Shown here one piece after another: positions 10,042 through 18,118 of a DNA stretch of 42,990 nt. The translations under genes and the position numbers were made by a program. The DNA is from Arthrobacter sp. (lineage in GTDB: Bacteria; Actinomycetota; Actinomycetes; Actinomycetales; Micrococcaceae). The stretch spans positions 1-42,990 of the forward strand of contig JASLBS010000127.1 in the NCBI GenBank assembly GCA_030146405.1, read 5' to 3'. Positions within the stretch are counted from its first letter, which is position 1; each line of letters opens with the position of its first letter. The notes under the pieces are model-generated. The model did no database searches and had not been told where the DNA came from. It was given only the letters and a program-made list of their open reading frames with translations.

Positions 10042-11055
10042 ATGGCGACGATCTCCCTCCGACCGCGACAGCGCGCGGTGCAGCACGGCTCCTCCCCCTC
10101 CATGCCCCTCTGGCCGGTGGTGGTACTCGTGGCGCTCCTCGCCGTCGTCAGTCTCTTCGTAGGCGTCTCCAGCGTGCCCCCCGCCGGCCTGCTGGCGGGG
10201 GATGCCGGCGTCTGGCAGACCTTCCTCGTGAGCCGCGTGCCCCGGACGCTCGCCGTGATCCTCGCGGGTACGGCCCTGAGCATCGCCGGCTTCATCCTGC
10301 AGCTCATGGCGCGCAACCGGTTCGTGGAACCCTCCACCGTCGGCACCGTCGAATCCGCCACGGCCGGCATCCTGGTGGCCACCCTCCTGATACCGGCCGC
10401 GCCCATCGTCGCGAAGATGGGCGTCGCCTCGCTGTTCGCGATCGCCGGCACAGCTCTCTTCCTCACCGTCCTCCGCCGTCTCCCGCTCCGCGACACCCTG
10501 ATCGTGCCGCTCGTGGGCATCATGCTCGGGGGCGTGATCGGCTCGGTCACCACGTTCTTCGCCTACCGCTTCGACCTCCTGCAGACCCTGAACACCTGGA
10601 TGATCGGCGACTTCTCAGGGCTCATCCGCGGCCGGTACGAGCTCCTCTGGATCGTCGCCGTGCTGGCCGTGGTGGGCTACGTCTGCGCCGACCGCTTCAC
10701 CGTCGCCGGGATGGGCGAGGACTTCACCACCAACCTGGGCCTGGACTACCGGCGCACCATGAACCTCGGCCTGGTCCTGGTGAGCCTCATCAGCGCCGTC
10801 GTGGTGGTGGTGGTGGGCGCCATCCCGTTCCTCGGCCTGATCGTGCCCAACCTCGTGTCGCTGCTCATCGGCGACAACGTACGCCGCGCCGTACCGTGGA
10901 TCGCGGTCTTCGGCGCAGGTTTCGTGCTCCTCTGCGACATCCTCGGCCGAACCATCCGCTTCCCCTACGAGGTACCCGTGGGCGTGGTCGTCTCGGTGGT
11001 GGGCAGCGCCCTGTTCATCGTTCTCCTGGTCCGGAGGAACGCCCGTGCGCGCTAG
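10042..11055 (+). CDS. Siderophore ABC transporter permease 1 (FecCD family, YclN-like)
   Basis: A 337-residue integral membrane protein with eight to ten hydrophobic helices. It carries FecCD-family signatures: SRVPRTLAVILAGTALSIAG near residue 65-85, and GAIPFLGLIVPNLVSLLIGD near 257, the region that contacts the ATPase. I used the ATG at 10042 (MATISLRPRQ), 37 nt after the binding protein; the frame is open upstream, but that part overlaps the binding-protein gene. No strong Shine-Dalgarno sequence is visible. The 3' end overlaps the second permease by 11 nt, so the two are translationally coupled. Confidence 0.9.
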   Translation: MATISLRPRQRAVQHGSSPSMPLWPVVVLVALLAVVSLFVGVSSVPPAGLLAGDAGVWQTFLVSRVPRTLAVILAGTALSIAGFILQLMARNRFVEPSTVGTVESATAGILVATLLIPAAPIVAKMGVASLFAIAGTALFLTVLRRLPLRDTLIVPLVGIMLGGVIGSVTTFFAYRFDLLQTLNTWMIGDFSGLIRGRYELLWIVAVLAVVGYVCADRFTVAGMGEDFTTNLGLDYRRTMNLGLVLVSLISAVVVVVVGAIPFLGLIVPNLVSLLIGDNVRRAVPWIAVFGAGFVLLCDILGRTIRFPYEVPVGVVVSVVGSALFIVLLVRRNARAR

Positions 11056-12058
11056 GACCAACGCCCTCCCCACCGCCATGGTGCAGTCGGGCAGGAAACC
11101 CGTGAGGTCCCTGCCACCCGCCTTCTGGCTGGTGGTCCTCGGCGCAGCGGCCGTCGCCGTCGTGGCAGCGTTCCTGCTGGTGGGCCTCCAGGGCAACCTC
11201 GCCTACGTCCTGCCGCGCAGGGCCAATCGCGTCGGGGCCATGGTGATCGTCGCCGTCGCCGTGGCGGTGTCCACGATCCTGTTCCAGACCGTGACCGGCA
11301 ACCGCATCCTGACGCCCTCGATCATGGGTCTGGACGCCCTCTACATCCTCATCCAGACCGTCCTGGCCTTCGCCCTCGGCGCCGGGACGCTGTTGGGTCT
11401 CGGCGCCCCGATCCGTTTCCTGGTCGAGGTCACCCTGATGGTCACCTTCTCCTGGCTGCTGTACCGGTGGCTCTTCACGGACCGGGGGCGGAGTCTGCAT
11501 CTGCTGCTGCTGGTGGGCATCGTGTTCGGGGTGTTCTTCCGGGGGGTGTCCTCCCTGCTGCAGCGCCTCATGGACCCGAGCGAGTACATCATCCTGCAGG
11601 ACCTGTTCTTCGCGAGCTTCAACCGGGTGGACCCCACGCTGCTGCTCATCTCCGCGATCGCGGTCGGGGGTCTGAGCATCCCCGCCTGGCGGCTCCGCCA
11701 CCGCCTCGACGTGCTGGCCCTCGGACGCGACACCGCGGTGGGCCTCGGGGTGGAGTACCGCCGCACGGTGACGCTGGTGCTGGTGATCTGCTCGATCCTC
11801 GTCGCCGTCTCCACCGCTCTCGTGGGACCGGTGACCTTCTTCGGCCTGCTGGTCTCGGCGCTCGCCTACCAGCTGTGCCGGCAGTTCAGGCACGCCGTGG
11901 TGCTGCCGATCGCAGTCCTCTTGGGCGTGATCGCGCTGGTCGGCGGGCAACTGGTGCTCGAGCAGATCTTCTCGTTCAACACCGCACTGAGCATCGTCAT
12001 CGAGTTCGTCGGCGGCATCGTCTTCCTCACCCTCCTCCTGAAAGGCCGGGTCCGATGA
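11045..12058 (+). CDS. Siderophore ABC transporter permease 2 (FecCD family, YclO-like)
   Basis: A 337-residue membrane protein that partners permease 1. It has the family features RRANRVGAMVIVAVAVAVS near the N-terminus, NRILTPSIMGLDALYILIQT, and VGPVTFFGLLVSALAYQL near the C-terminal third. The GTG at 11045 lies inside the end of the preceding gene with GGAGGAA 4-6 nt upstream, which decides the start. The stop overlaps the ATPase start as ATGA. The SBP-permease-permease-ATPase order and the divergence between the two permeases match the YclNOPQ/FatBCD layout. Confidence 0.9.
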   Translation: MRARTNALPTAMVQSGRKPVRSLPPAFWLVVLGAAAVAVVAAFLLVGLQGNLAYVLPRRANRVGAMVIVAVAVAVSTILFQTVTGNRILTPSIMGLDALYILIQTVLAFALGAGTLLGLGAPIRFLVEVTLMVTFSWLLYRWLFTDRGRSLHLLLLVGIVFGVFFRGVSSLLQRLMDPSEYIILQDLFFASFNRVDPTLLLISAIAVGGLSIPAWRLRHRLDVLALGRDTAVGLGVEYRRTVTLVLVICSILVAVSTALVGPVTFFGLLVSALAYQLCRQFRHAVVLPIAVLLGVIALVGGQLVLEQIFSFNTALSIVIEFVGGIVFLTLLLKGRVR

Positions 12059-12813
12059 TCACCATTGACCACGCCACGAAACGGTACGGTTCCACCACGG
12101 TGGTGGACGACGTCAGCTGCACCATCCCGCACGGCGGTGTCACCTCGATCATCGGTCCCAACGGGGCGGGGAAGTCGACGCTGCTCTCCATGATGAGCCG
12201 CCTCCTCCCGCTGGACGCCGGGACCGTCGAGGTGGACGGATTGGACGTGACCACCACACCCGGACCCACGCTGGCCCGCACCCTCTCCATCCTCCGGCAG
12301 GAGAACCAGTTGACGGTGCGCCTGACGGTGCGGGACCTCGTGGGGTTCGGCCGTTTCCCGCACAACAACGGTCGTCCCACCGTGATCGACCGGGAGCACA
12401 TCGATCGGGCCCTGGAGTACCTCGACCTCACCTCGCTGGCGTGCCGGTTCGTGGACGAGCTCTCCGGCGGGCAGCGCCAGCGGGCGTTCATCGCGATGGT
12501 GCTGGCACAGGACACCGACTACATCCTGCTCGACGAGCCGCTCAACAACCTGGACATGAAGCACTCGGTGGACATGATGCGCCTGCTACGCCGGCTGGTG
12601 GACGATCTGGGGAAGACCGTGGTGCTGGTCATCCACGACATCAACTTCGCCTCCTGCTACTCCGACACCATCATCGCGATGCGGGACGGCGCGGTGATCC
12701 ACCACGGCTCCCCGGAGGACATCATGGCGCCCGCCGTCCTCCACGACATCTACGACGTGGACATCCAGGTGGAGCTCATCCGCGGCAACAGGATCGGCGT
12801 CTACTTCGCCTAG
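12055..12813 (+). CDS. Siderophore ABC transporter ATPase (FepC/YclP-like)
   Basis: A 252-residue cytoplasmic ATPase that powers the importer. Walker A is GPNGAGKST (34-42), Q-loop RQEN near 81-84, signature LSGGQ (136-140), Walker B YILLDE (156-161) and switch His in VIHDINFA. The length is typical of FepC-type ATPases. The ATG at 12055 overlaps the previous stop by 4 nt. The complete four-gene importer should be derepressed under iron starvation if the upstream iron box is functional. Confidence 0.94.
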   Translation: MITIDHATKRYGSTTVVDDVSCTIPHGGVTSIIGPNGAGKSTLLSMMSRLLPLDAGTVEVDGLDVTTTPGPTLARTLSILRQENQLTVRLTVRDLVGFGRFPHNNGRPTVIDREHIDRALEYLDLTSLACRFVDELSGGQRQRAFIAMVLAQDTDYILLDEPLNNLDMKHSVDMMRLLRRLVDDLGKTVVLVIHDINFASCYSDTIIAMRDGAVIHHGSPEDIMAPAVLHDIYDVDIQVELIRGNRIGVYFA

Positions 12814-12823
12814 GCTGGCTCCC

Positions 12824-14038
12824 ATGGCTTCGGACAACATCGCGGACATCCTGACCTCGGAGGGCTGGGAACTGCTGAACGCCCTCGGGCCGTACTCGGA
12901 GGCCGACAGCATGCGGTTGACCGAGCAGCTCCGGAGGGCCGGGCACCCCCCGGAGAGGGTCGCCGCCGCGCTCACGCAGTCGCGATTGCGGGCGAAGGCA
13001 GCCGCGAAGTTCGGCCCGTTCGCCGAGCGCATGGTGTTCACGACGGCGGGGCTCGAGCAGGCCACCCGGCTCTCGGTCGCCGCCCGGCACGCACAGCGTT
13101 TCGTGGACGCGGACCTGGTGCGGGTGGCGGACCTCGGGTGTGGTCTCGGCGCGGACAGCATGGCGCTGGCCACCCTCGAGCGGAACGTCACCGCCGTCGA
13201 GGTGGACGAGACCACGGCCGCCGCGGCGACCATGAACCTGATGCCCTTCCCGAACGCACGTGTGATCAACGCCGATGCGTCCTCCGTGGACGTCACGGAG
13301 TACGACGGCGTCTGGTTGGATCCCGCGCGCAGGACCACGACGACGTCGGGTACCTCGCGGCTCTTCGACCCCGAGGCGTTCTCCCCACCGCTCTCCTTCG
13401 TGCAGGAGCTCGCGGACGGCGGCACGGCGATGGGCGTGAAGATGGGCCCGGGAATGCCGCACGACGCCATCCCGACCGACTGCGAAGCCCAGTGGGTCTC
13501 GGTGGCCGGCGACGTCACCGAGGTGGCCCTGTGGTTCAACGCACTGCGGCGCGCCGGCGTGCGGCGGGCCGCGCTCGTTCTCGGACCACGCGGAGCTGCG
13601 GAGCTGACCTCGGACGCAGATTTCGGGAACGGCCCCACCGCACCGGTCGGAGCGCCGGAAGGGTATCTGTACGAGCCGGACGGTGCCGTCATCCGCGCCG
13701 AGTTGGTGGCGGACCTCGCCGAACGTCTGGGCGGGCACCTGATCGATCCGATGATCGCCTACATCTGCGCGCCCTCGCTCCGGGCGACGCCCTTCGCCCG
13801 GGCCTACCGGATCCTCGAGGTACGGCCCTACAACATCAAGGCGCTCAAGGCGTGGGTGCGCTCCGAGGGGATCGGCGTGCTCGACATCAAGAAGCGCGGT
13901 ACCTCCAGCACGCCCGAGGAGGTGAGGAAGCAGCTGCTCACCGGGTCCGGCAAGGGCCGCGGGAAAGCCACCCTCGTCCTGACGCGCATCGGTGACGAGC
14001 GTGTGGTGATCGTCGTGGAACCCGTCCCGGCTCCCTGA
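12824..14038 (+). CDS. Class I SAM-dependent methyltransferase with THUMP-like C-terminal domain
   Basis: A 404-residue protein. The SAM-binding motif VADLGCGLGADSMAL is at about 101-115, with the acidic ribose-binding residue in VTAVEVDE. DPARR at about 168 is typical of this actinobacterial family, whose C-terminus carries a THUMP-like domain (about 325-400). An RNA substrate is suggested by that domain but not known. No Shine-Dalgarno sequence precedes the ATG. Instead a TAGGCT hexamer, which contains the stop of the ATPase gene, lies 7 nt upstream, so a leaderless transcript is plausible. It is 10 nt after the ABC operon and may also be read from it. Confidence 0.82.
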   Translation: MASDNIADILTSEGWELLNALGPYSEADSMRLTEQLRRAGHPPERVAAALTQSRLRAKAAAKFGPFAERMVFTTAGLEQATRLSVAARHAQRFVDADLVRVADLGCGLGADSMALATLERNVTAVEVDETTAAAATMNLMPFPNARVINADASSVDVTEYDGVWLDPARRTTTTSGTSRLFDPEAFSPPLSFVQELADGGTAMGVKMGPGMPHDAIPTDCEAQWVSVAGDVTEVALWFNALRRAGVRRAALVLGPRGAAELTSDADFGNGPTAPVGAPEGYLYEPDGAVIRAELVADLAERLGGHLIDPMIAYICAPSLRATPFARAYRILEVRPYNIKALKAWVRSEGIGVLDIKKRGTSSTPEEVRKQLLTGSGKGRGKATLVLTRIGDERVVIVVEPVPAP

Positions 14039-14051
14039 CCATACCCGGACG

Positions 14052-14071
14052 TCCGATAGCCACACATCGGA
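14052..14071 (+). terminator. Weak hairpin after the methyltransferase gene
   Basis: TCCGAT-N8-ATCGGA, 13 nt past the methyltransferase stop. The 6-bp stem has no T-run, so this is only a possible terminator. Confidence 0.3.
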
Positions 14072-14164
14072 TCGGCCCGCAACCACGCAGGCCATGTACC
14101 GGGGAGACGCCGGCCTTCCTAGACTCGACGGGACGAGAACATCGGCAAGCGGAAGGCGGCAGAC

Positions 14165-14866
14165 ATGGCAGACGGTACGACGAAGTCCTCGGAGGTGCGG
14201 CACGGCGTGCTGTTCGACGTCGACGGCACCCTGGTCGACTCCAACTACCAGCACACCATGGCCTGGTGGCAGGCGTTCCGGCGCTTCGGGCACGACGTGC
14301 CGATGGCGGAGATCCACCGTGCCATCGGCATGGGTGGCGACAAGCTCGTGGCCCATCTGCTCGGCGAGGACAGGGATGCGGAGCAGGATGCCGAACTCGA
14401 CTCCACCCACGGCGCGATCTTCTCGACCCACTACTCCGGTCTGCGCGCCTTCGAAGGAGCCGGCGAGCTCGTACGGCGGTGTGCCGACGACGGACTGACG
14501 GTCGTCCTCGCCTCCTCCGCCTCGCAGCAGGACGTCGACGTCAACCGGGCCATCATCGACGCCGATGAGGCCATCAGCGCGGCCACGACCTCGGACGACG
14601 CCGAGAACACCAAGCCCTCCCCCGACATCCTGGAAGCGGCCCTCGAGGCAGGCGGGCTCGAGGCCTTGGACACGGTGTTCGTCGGCGACTCCGTCTGGGA
14701 CGTGATCGCGGCGTCCGAGCTGAAGATCCCCACGATCGGACTCGCCTCCGGCGGCACCAGCGAAGCAGAGCTTCGCGAAGCCGGTGCCGTGGAGGTCTAC
14801 AAGGACATCCGCGCACTGCTCGATGCTTTCGACGACGGGGCGCTGCACAGGCTCGCAAGGTCCTGA
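14165..14866 (+). CDS. HAD-family phosphatase (beta-phosphoglucomutase/phosphoglycolate phosphatase-like)
   Basis: A 233-residue cytoplasmic HAD hydrolase. Motif I is LFDVDGTLVDSN with nucleophile Asp18 and acid/base Asp20. Motif II is in VVLASSAS, motif III is the Lys of NTKPSPDI, and motif IV is VFVGDSVWDV. A helical C1 cap at about 30-95 places it with PGM/PGP-type phosphatases acting on small sugar or organic phosphates; the substrate is unknown. AAGGCGG precedes the ATG by 6 nt. Upstream TAGACT (about 14118) could be a -10 box. It appears monocistronic and is followed by a 9-bp hairpin. Confidence 0.85.
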   Translation: MADGTTKSSEVRHGVLFDVDGTLVDSNYQHTMAWWQAFRRFGHDVPMAEIHRAIGMGGDKLVAHLLGEDRDAEQDAELDSTHGAIFSTHYSGLRAFEGAGELVRRCADDGLTVVLASSASQQDVDVNRAIIDADEAISAATTSDDAENTKPSPDILEAALEAGGLEALDTVFVGDSVWDVIAASELKIPTIGLASGGTSEAELREAGAVEVYKDIRALLDAFDDGALHRLARS

Positions 14867-14919
14867 TTCTCCTCCTGCGGGCAGACTCCACCCTGCTTCG
14901 CCGGTGTCGGTCGATGCCG

Positions 14920-14943
14920 CCCGTGGCGCCCGGACGCCACGGG
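14920..14943 (+). terminator. Terminator-like hairpin after the HAD gene
   Basis: A perfect 9-bp stem, CCCGTGGCG/CGCCACGGG, with a 6-nt loop, 53 nt after the HAD stop. There is no T-run. Confidence 0.5.
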
Positions 14944-15071
14944 CGCCACGCCGTCCCCGAGCCTTTCGCGCCGAAAAGACGTAGGGTGGGGGTAGTTGTC
15001 TAGAAAACGGCGGCTGTTTCCGCTCCTTCTTTCTGTTGCTCTGGCATTTCTGCCGGGCACCCGATGGGCGA

Positions 15072-15335
15072 GCACTATCCCCGAGAGGGGCGTGCATCAT
15101 TAACAGCGCATATCCCCGTCCACTACAGCCGCGCACCACCGGATCCACCCTCCGGCGTGCCCACCAGGGTTCCTGTACCAGCTACAGCTGCACCCTGGCA
15201 CATCACCGAACTCCTCCCGGCGTTCCCGCGCCCTGACGCGAGGAACACGCCCGCGGCGTGTTCCTCCGTGACGACCACTCGGAACGCCTCGACCGCGCCG
15301 AGTGGGTCCGCCCATGCCGGCCCACCCCCCGCCGG
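15072..15335 (+). other. Structured 5' leader candidate (series of six hairpins) in a 503-nt gene-free gap
   Basis: No gene is supported between 14867 and 15369; the open frame that enters the next gene does not look like protein. The stretch holds consecutive inverted repeats. H1 is GCAC-TAT-CCCC-GAGA-GGGG-C-GTGC (15072-15095, GNRA-type loop). H2 is GCAC-CA-CCGGA-N7-TCCGG-C-GTGC (15133-15160), the same outline as H1. H3 has CCAGGGT/ACCCTGG enclosing CTGTA/TACAG (15164-15198). H4 is a 12-bp perfect stem with a CGC loop (15240-15266). H5 is CCACTCGG/CCGAGTGG (15275-15305). H6 is CCGGC/GCCGG with a C-rich loop (15317-15335), ending 34 nt before the next start codon. It matches no riboswitch class that I can recognise, and folding was not computed. 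Confidence 0.45.
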
Positions 15336-15369
15336 TGCGCTCTTCCATCACTGCAAAGGATCACCCCCT

Positions 15370-15699
15370 ATGACGCAGCACATCGACAACTTCCTGCAGG
15401 ACTGCATCACCGTCACCGATGACGGTTCCCTCGTTTCCCTGGATGAACTGGAAGGCCTGTACGTCTACTGGTGCTCCCTCCGCGGCCAGGATGCCCTGGC
15501 GACGGGTGCCCTCCTCGAAATCCTCTCCGCCGCTCGGATGGAACCCTCGCACCAGGACGGTGTGGACTACGTCGAAGGGCTCGTCCTCACCGGGCACGTG
15601 GTGGCCGACTTCATCCTGGCCCACGATTTCCGCGGGAACTGGGGAACCCCGGCCGCCTGGGAGTTCGTCGAGGCGCCGGTCGCCGTCGGCGTCTCCTGA
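15370..15699 (+). CDS. Conserved-looking hypothetical protein, 109 residues
   Basis: I do not recognise a family. The small acidic protein starts MTQHIDNFLQDCITV and appears soluble and alpha/beta, with no signal peptide or membrane segment. Notable stretches are LDELEGLYVYWCSLRGQ and VADFILAHDFRGNWGTP. The ATG at 15370 was chosen over the longer open frame because the upstream part is low-complexity and overlaps the hairpin-rich leader. AAAGGA lies 11 nt before the ATG. It is the first gene of a plus-strand run with ybaK (30 nt) and two GNAT genes, so it may be cotranscribed with them. Confidence 0.75.
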   Translation: MTQHIDNFLQDCITVTDDGSLVSLDELEGLYVYWCSLRGQDALATGALLEILSAARMEPSHQDGVDYVEGLVLTGHVVADFILAHDFRGNWGTPAAWEFVEAPVAVGVS

Positions 15700-15729
15700 C
15701 GCCCGCACCTCCCGATCCCGGACAGGGCC

Positions 15730-16236
15730 ATGGCGGGCAGGAAACTCCCCGTACCCCGGAGCACCCCGGCGCTCGCCGCACTGGTGGCCGCCGGTCTTCC
15801 CTTCACACCGAGGCCCTATCAGCACATCGACGGCGTGACGGCCTACGGGCTGGAAGCCGCCGCAGCCCTGGGCGTAGACCCGGACCGCGTGTTCAAGACG
15901 CTGATGACGAGCGCCGACGGTGACCTCGTGACCGCCGTGGTGCCCGTCAGCGGGTCCCTGGATCTGAAGGCCCTGGCCCGGGCGTTGCGGGCGCGGAAGG
16001 TGACCCTGGCGGACCCGGTCCTCGCGCAGCGCCGGACCGGGTACATCCTCGGAGGCATCTCTCCTCTCGGCCAGCGCCACCCCTCGCCCGTGGTCGTGGA
16101 CGAGTCGGCGCTCTCCCATTCCTCCATCCTGGTGTCGGCCGGCCGGCGGGGGCTGGACGTAGAACTTGCTCCCGGGGACCTCATCTCCGCCACCCGCGCT
16201 TCCACAGCCCTGATCGCCGCCCCGAAGCCTCGGTAG
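15730..16236 (+). CDS. YbaK/EbsC-type aminoacyl-tRNA deacylase
   Basis: A 168-residue cytoplasmic editing enzyme that hydrolyses mischarged tRNA, classically Cys-tRNA-Pro. The YbaK-fold landmarks are VFKTLMTSADGDLVTAVVPV near 53-73, with the Lys of FKTL expected in the active site, and GYILGGISPLGQR near 104-116, the conserved glycine-rich loop. The length is normal. The ATG is preceded by only a weak AGGG. It sits 30 nt after the 109-residue gene and 6 nt before a GNAT gene. Confidence 0.9.
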   Translation: MAGRKLPVPRSTPALAALVAAGLPFTPRPYQHIDGVTAYGLEAAAALGVDPDRVFKTLMTSADGDLVTAVVPVSGSLDLKALARALRARKVTLADPVLAQRRTGYILGGISPLGQRHPSPVVVDESALSHSSILVSAGRRGLDVELAPGDLISATRASTALIAAPKPR

Positions 16237-16242
16237 GCTGAG

Positions 16243-16668
16243 GTGGTGAAGCTGACCTCGGGAGAGATTCCGGTGCTCGATGAAGCGCTCCTTCTGTACT
16301 CCGCCGTCGGGTGGGGCGCCTATACGCGGGACCCGGAGCGGCTCCGGCGCAGCCTGGCGGGCTCGCACCTGGTACTCACGGTCCGGGACGACGACGGCGG
16401 TCTCATCGGACTGGCCCGCACCGTCTCCGACGGCGAGTCCATCTGCTACGTGCAGGACATCCTCGTGCAACCCGACGCCCAGCGCCGCGGTGTGGGCCGA
16501 CTGCTGGTCCAGGAGATCCTGGAACGCTACCGCCACTGCATGTTCGTGGCGCTCAGCACGGATGCCGCCGATGCGGAGGACGCACTCCGGTCCCACCCGT
16601 TCTACCGTTCGATGGGCTTCGTCCCCCACCCCGAGCTCGGCCTCGCGGCCTTCGGGTACCGATCGTGA
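16243..16668 (+). CDS. GNAT-family N-acetyltransferase
   Basis: A 141-residue acetyl-CoA-dependent acyltransferase. The CoA pyrophosphate loop is QRRGVGRLLVQEIL (about 84-97), preceded by the beta strand CYVQDILVQPD. The C-terminal FYRSMGF (about 123) is also typical. The substrate is not predictable. Two GTG codons in tandem (16243 and 16246) could start it. A TAGGCT hexamer containing the ybaK stop is followed after 6 nt by the second GTG, so a leaderless start at 16246 is possible as well as cotranscription. Confidence 0.88.
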   Translation: MVKLTSGEIPVLDEALLLYSAVGWGAYTRDPERLRRSLAGSHLVLTVRDDDGGLIGLARTVSDGESICYVQDILVQPDAQRRGVGRLLVQEILERYRHCMFVALSTDAADAEDALRSHPFYRSMGFVPHPELGLAAFGYRS

Positions 16669-16690
16669 GTGGAAGCCGCCAGGGGTGCCG

Positions 16691-17332
16691 GTGCTGAGTG
16701 GGCTTCCCGAACCCCTCCCGCCGTGGCCCGCGCTCCGGCCCGCATCCGGGTCGGTGACCCTGCGTCCGTTCGGGGACTCGGACATCGGAATGGTTCAGGA
16801 TCTCGCCACCGACCCCTACATCCCGCTGATCGGTACGCTCCCGTTCGGGTGTGATGCCGCGGAAGCGCTGGCCTACGTGGAGCGCCAGCGGCAACGGCAC
16901 CCCGAGGGCACCGGGTTCTCGTTCGTGATCGCCGATACGGCGGACGACACCGCCCTCGGCATGATCGGCCTGTGGCTGCGGGACTACGGGTCGGGCCGGG
17001 CGCAGGCAGGGTATGCCGTGGCTCCCGGCGCCCGCGGGCGAGGGGCGGGCTCGGACGCGCTCCGGGCGCTCGTCGGTTTCGCCTGGACGCTGCCGGCGCT
17101 CCATCGCCTCGAACTGCACATCGAGCCGTGGAACACCGCGTCCATCAGCGTGGCCCGCCGCGGGGGCTTCGACCACGAGGGCACGAAGCGGAGCTACCTG
17201 GAGATCGGCGGAGCGAGGCGCGATCTCGAGGCCTACTCGCTGATCCGTACCGCTCCGCCCGACACCGTGAGCCCGCCGGTGGACGGGACCTCGACGGTGA
17301 GGACGGACGGTCGGCCGACGTCCGCACCCTGA
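16691..17332 (+). CDS. RimJ/RimL-type GNAT acetyltransferase
   Basis: A 213-residue acetyltransferase of the RimJ/RimL group. SVTLRPFGDSDIGMVQDLA opens the domain, GYAVAPGARGRGAGSDALRAL carries the CoA-binding loop, and HRLELHIEPWNTASISVARRGGF is the RimJ/RimL signature. The start is uncertain: I chose the GTG at 16691 with AGGGG 5 nt upstream, although GTG 16685 is also in frame. The domain is complete by about residue 184 (LEAYSLIRT). The last 29 codons run antisense over the 3' end of the convergent phzF-like gene, a 100-nt overlap. Confidence 0.8.
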   Translation: MLSGLPEPLPPWPALRPASGSVTLRPFGDSDIGMVQDLATDPYIPLIGTLPFGCDAAEALAYVERQRQRHPEGTGFSFVIADTADDTALGMIGLWLRDYGSGRAQAGYAVAPGARGRGAGSDALRALVGFAWTLPALHRLELHIEPWNTASISVARRGGFDHEGTKRSYLEIGGARRDLEAYSLIRTAPPDTVSPPVDGTSTVRTDGRPTSAP

Positions 17333-18069
17333 TGCACCGTGATGGTCGACGGCGTGCCCACCTGCCCCAGGTGCCGCAAATAGGCACCGAGCGCGGCCGC
17401 CGCGGAACCCGTGGCCGGATCCTCACGGACACCGCCGGGCGGGAACGGGTTCCGGGCCTCGAACACGTCCGGACCGAGGCGGTGCACCACGGCGACGGTC
17501 GCACCCCAGCCCTGCGCCGCCATCAGCTCCTTGAGTTCGACGTAGTGGTAGTCCAGCCCGCGGAGTACGGCGGCATCCACGACCGGGACGATCGGATGCA
17601 CATTGCCCGAGAAGGCGAGGAGGACGGGAAGGGACCCCGCCAGATCCTCCTCCCGCAGGCCGAGGCACCGGAGCAGATCGGCGCGCACGGAGGTGTCCGG
17701 CGCCGCGACCCACGGCTCCACCGTGCGGATCGAGGCGACGATCCTCCCGGAGATCATGCGGGTGGCGAGTTCGAGGTCACCCACGGGCGTGGACAGCACG
17801 TGGTTCCCCGGGCCCTCCCGTTCAGCGAGAGCCACTCCTGTGGCGATGGTGGCGTGACCGCAGAACGGGATCTCCGCCTCGGGGGCGAAGTAGCGGAGGG
17901 AAGCACGTCCCGACGACCGCAGGGAGACGAAGGCGCTCTCGGCGTAGCCCAGCCGCGCTGCGACGTCCTGCATCTGCTCGGCGGTCATACCATCGGCGTC
18001 GAGGACCACGCCCGCCGGGTTGCCGCCGTCGGGACGATCCGTGAAGGCGGCGTATCTGAGGATCTCCAT
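17233..18069 (-). CDS. PhzF-family isomerase/epimerase
   Basis: A 278-residue protein of the PhzF fold, two diaminopimelate-epimerase-like halves. It starts MEILRYAAFTDRPDGGNPAG; GNPAG and the catalytic Glu44 of YAESAFV mark the family. The second half has GREDPATG-type residues (REDPATGSAAAALGAYL), which bind substrate. Outside phenazine clusters such proteins have mostly unassigned substrates. The ATG at 18069 fits the usual 280-residue length; the longer open frame upstream runs into aroE-like sequence. The gene lies 49 nt downstream of the AroE-like gene on the same strand and overlaps the convergent GNAT gene by 100 nt. Confidence 0.9.
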   Translation of the reverse strand: MEILRYAAFTDRPDGGNPAGVVLDADGMTAEQMQDVAARLGYAESAFVSLRSSGRASLRYFAPEAEIPFCGHATIATGVALAEREGPGNHVLSTPVGDLELATRMISGRIVASIRTVEPWVAAPDTSVRADLLRCLGLREEDLAGSLPVLLAFSGNVHPIVPVVDAAVLRGLDYHYVELKELMAAQGWGATVAVVHRLGPDVFEARNPFPPGGVREDPATGSAAAALGAYLRHLGQVGTPSTITVHQGADVGRPSVLTVEVPSTGGLTVSGGAVRISE

Positions 18070-18118
18070 GCTGCCGATGCTAACCCGCGGCCGCACCTGG
18101 CTCCCCCGGAGGTGGCCG

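Noticed and set aside
12776..15148. A 790-codon minus-strand frame opposite the methyltransferase and HAD genes
   Set aside because: Composition is that of a frame shadow, with no recognisable domains, and two well-supported genes lie on the other strand.
15317..15335. C-rich loop hairpin as part of an actinobacterial 6C RNA
   Set aside because: 6C RNA needs two such C-loop hairpins in a set context. Only one is present, so the name is not supported.
15064..15369. A 102-codon N-terminal extension of the 109-residue gene
   Set aside because: The peptide is proline/alanine-rich without pattern and is encoded over several inverted repeats; an ATG with a Shine-Dalgarno sequence lies at 15370.
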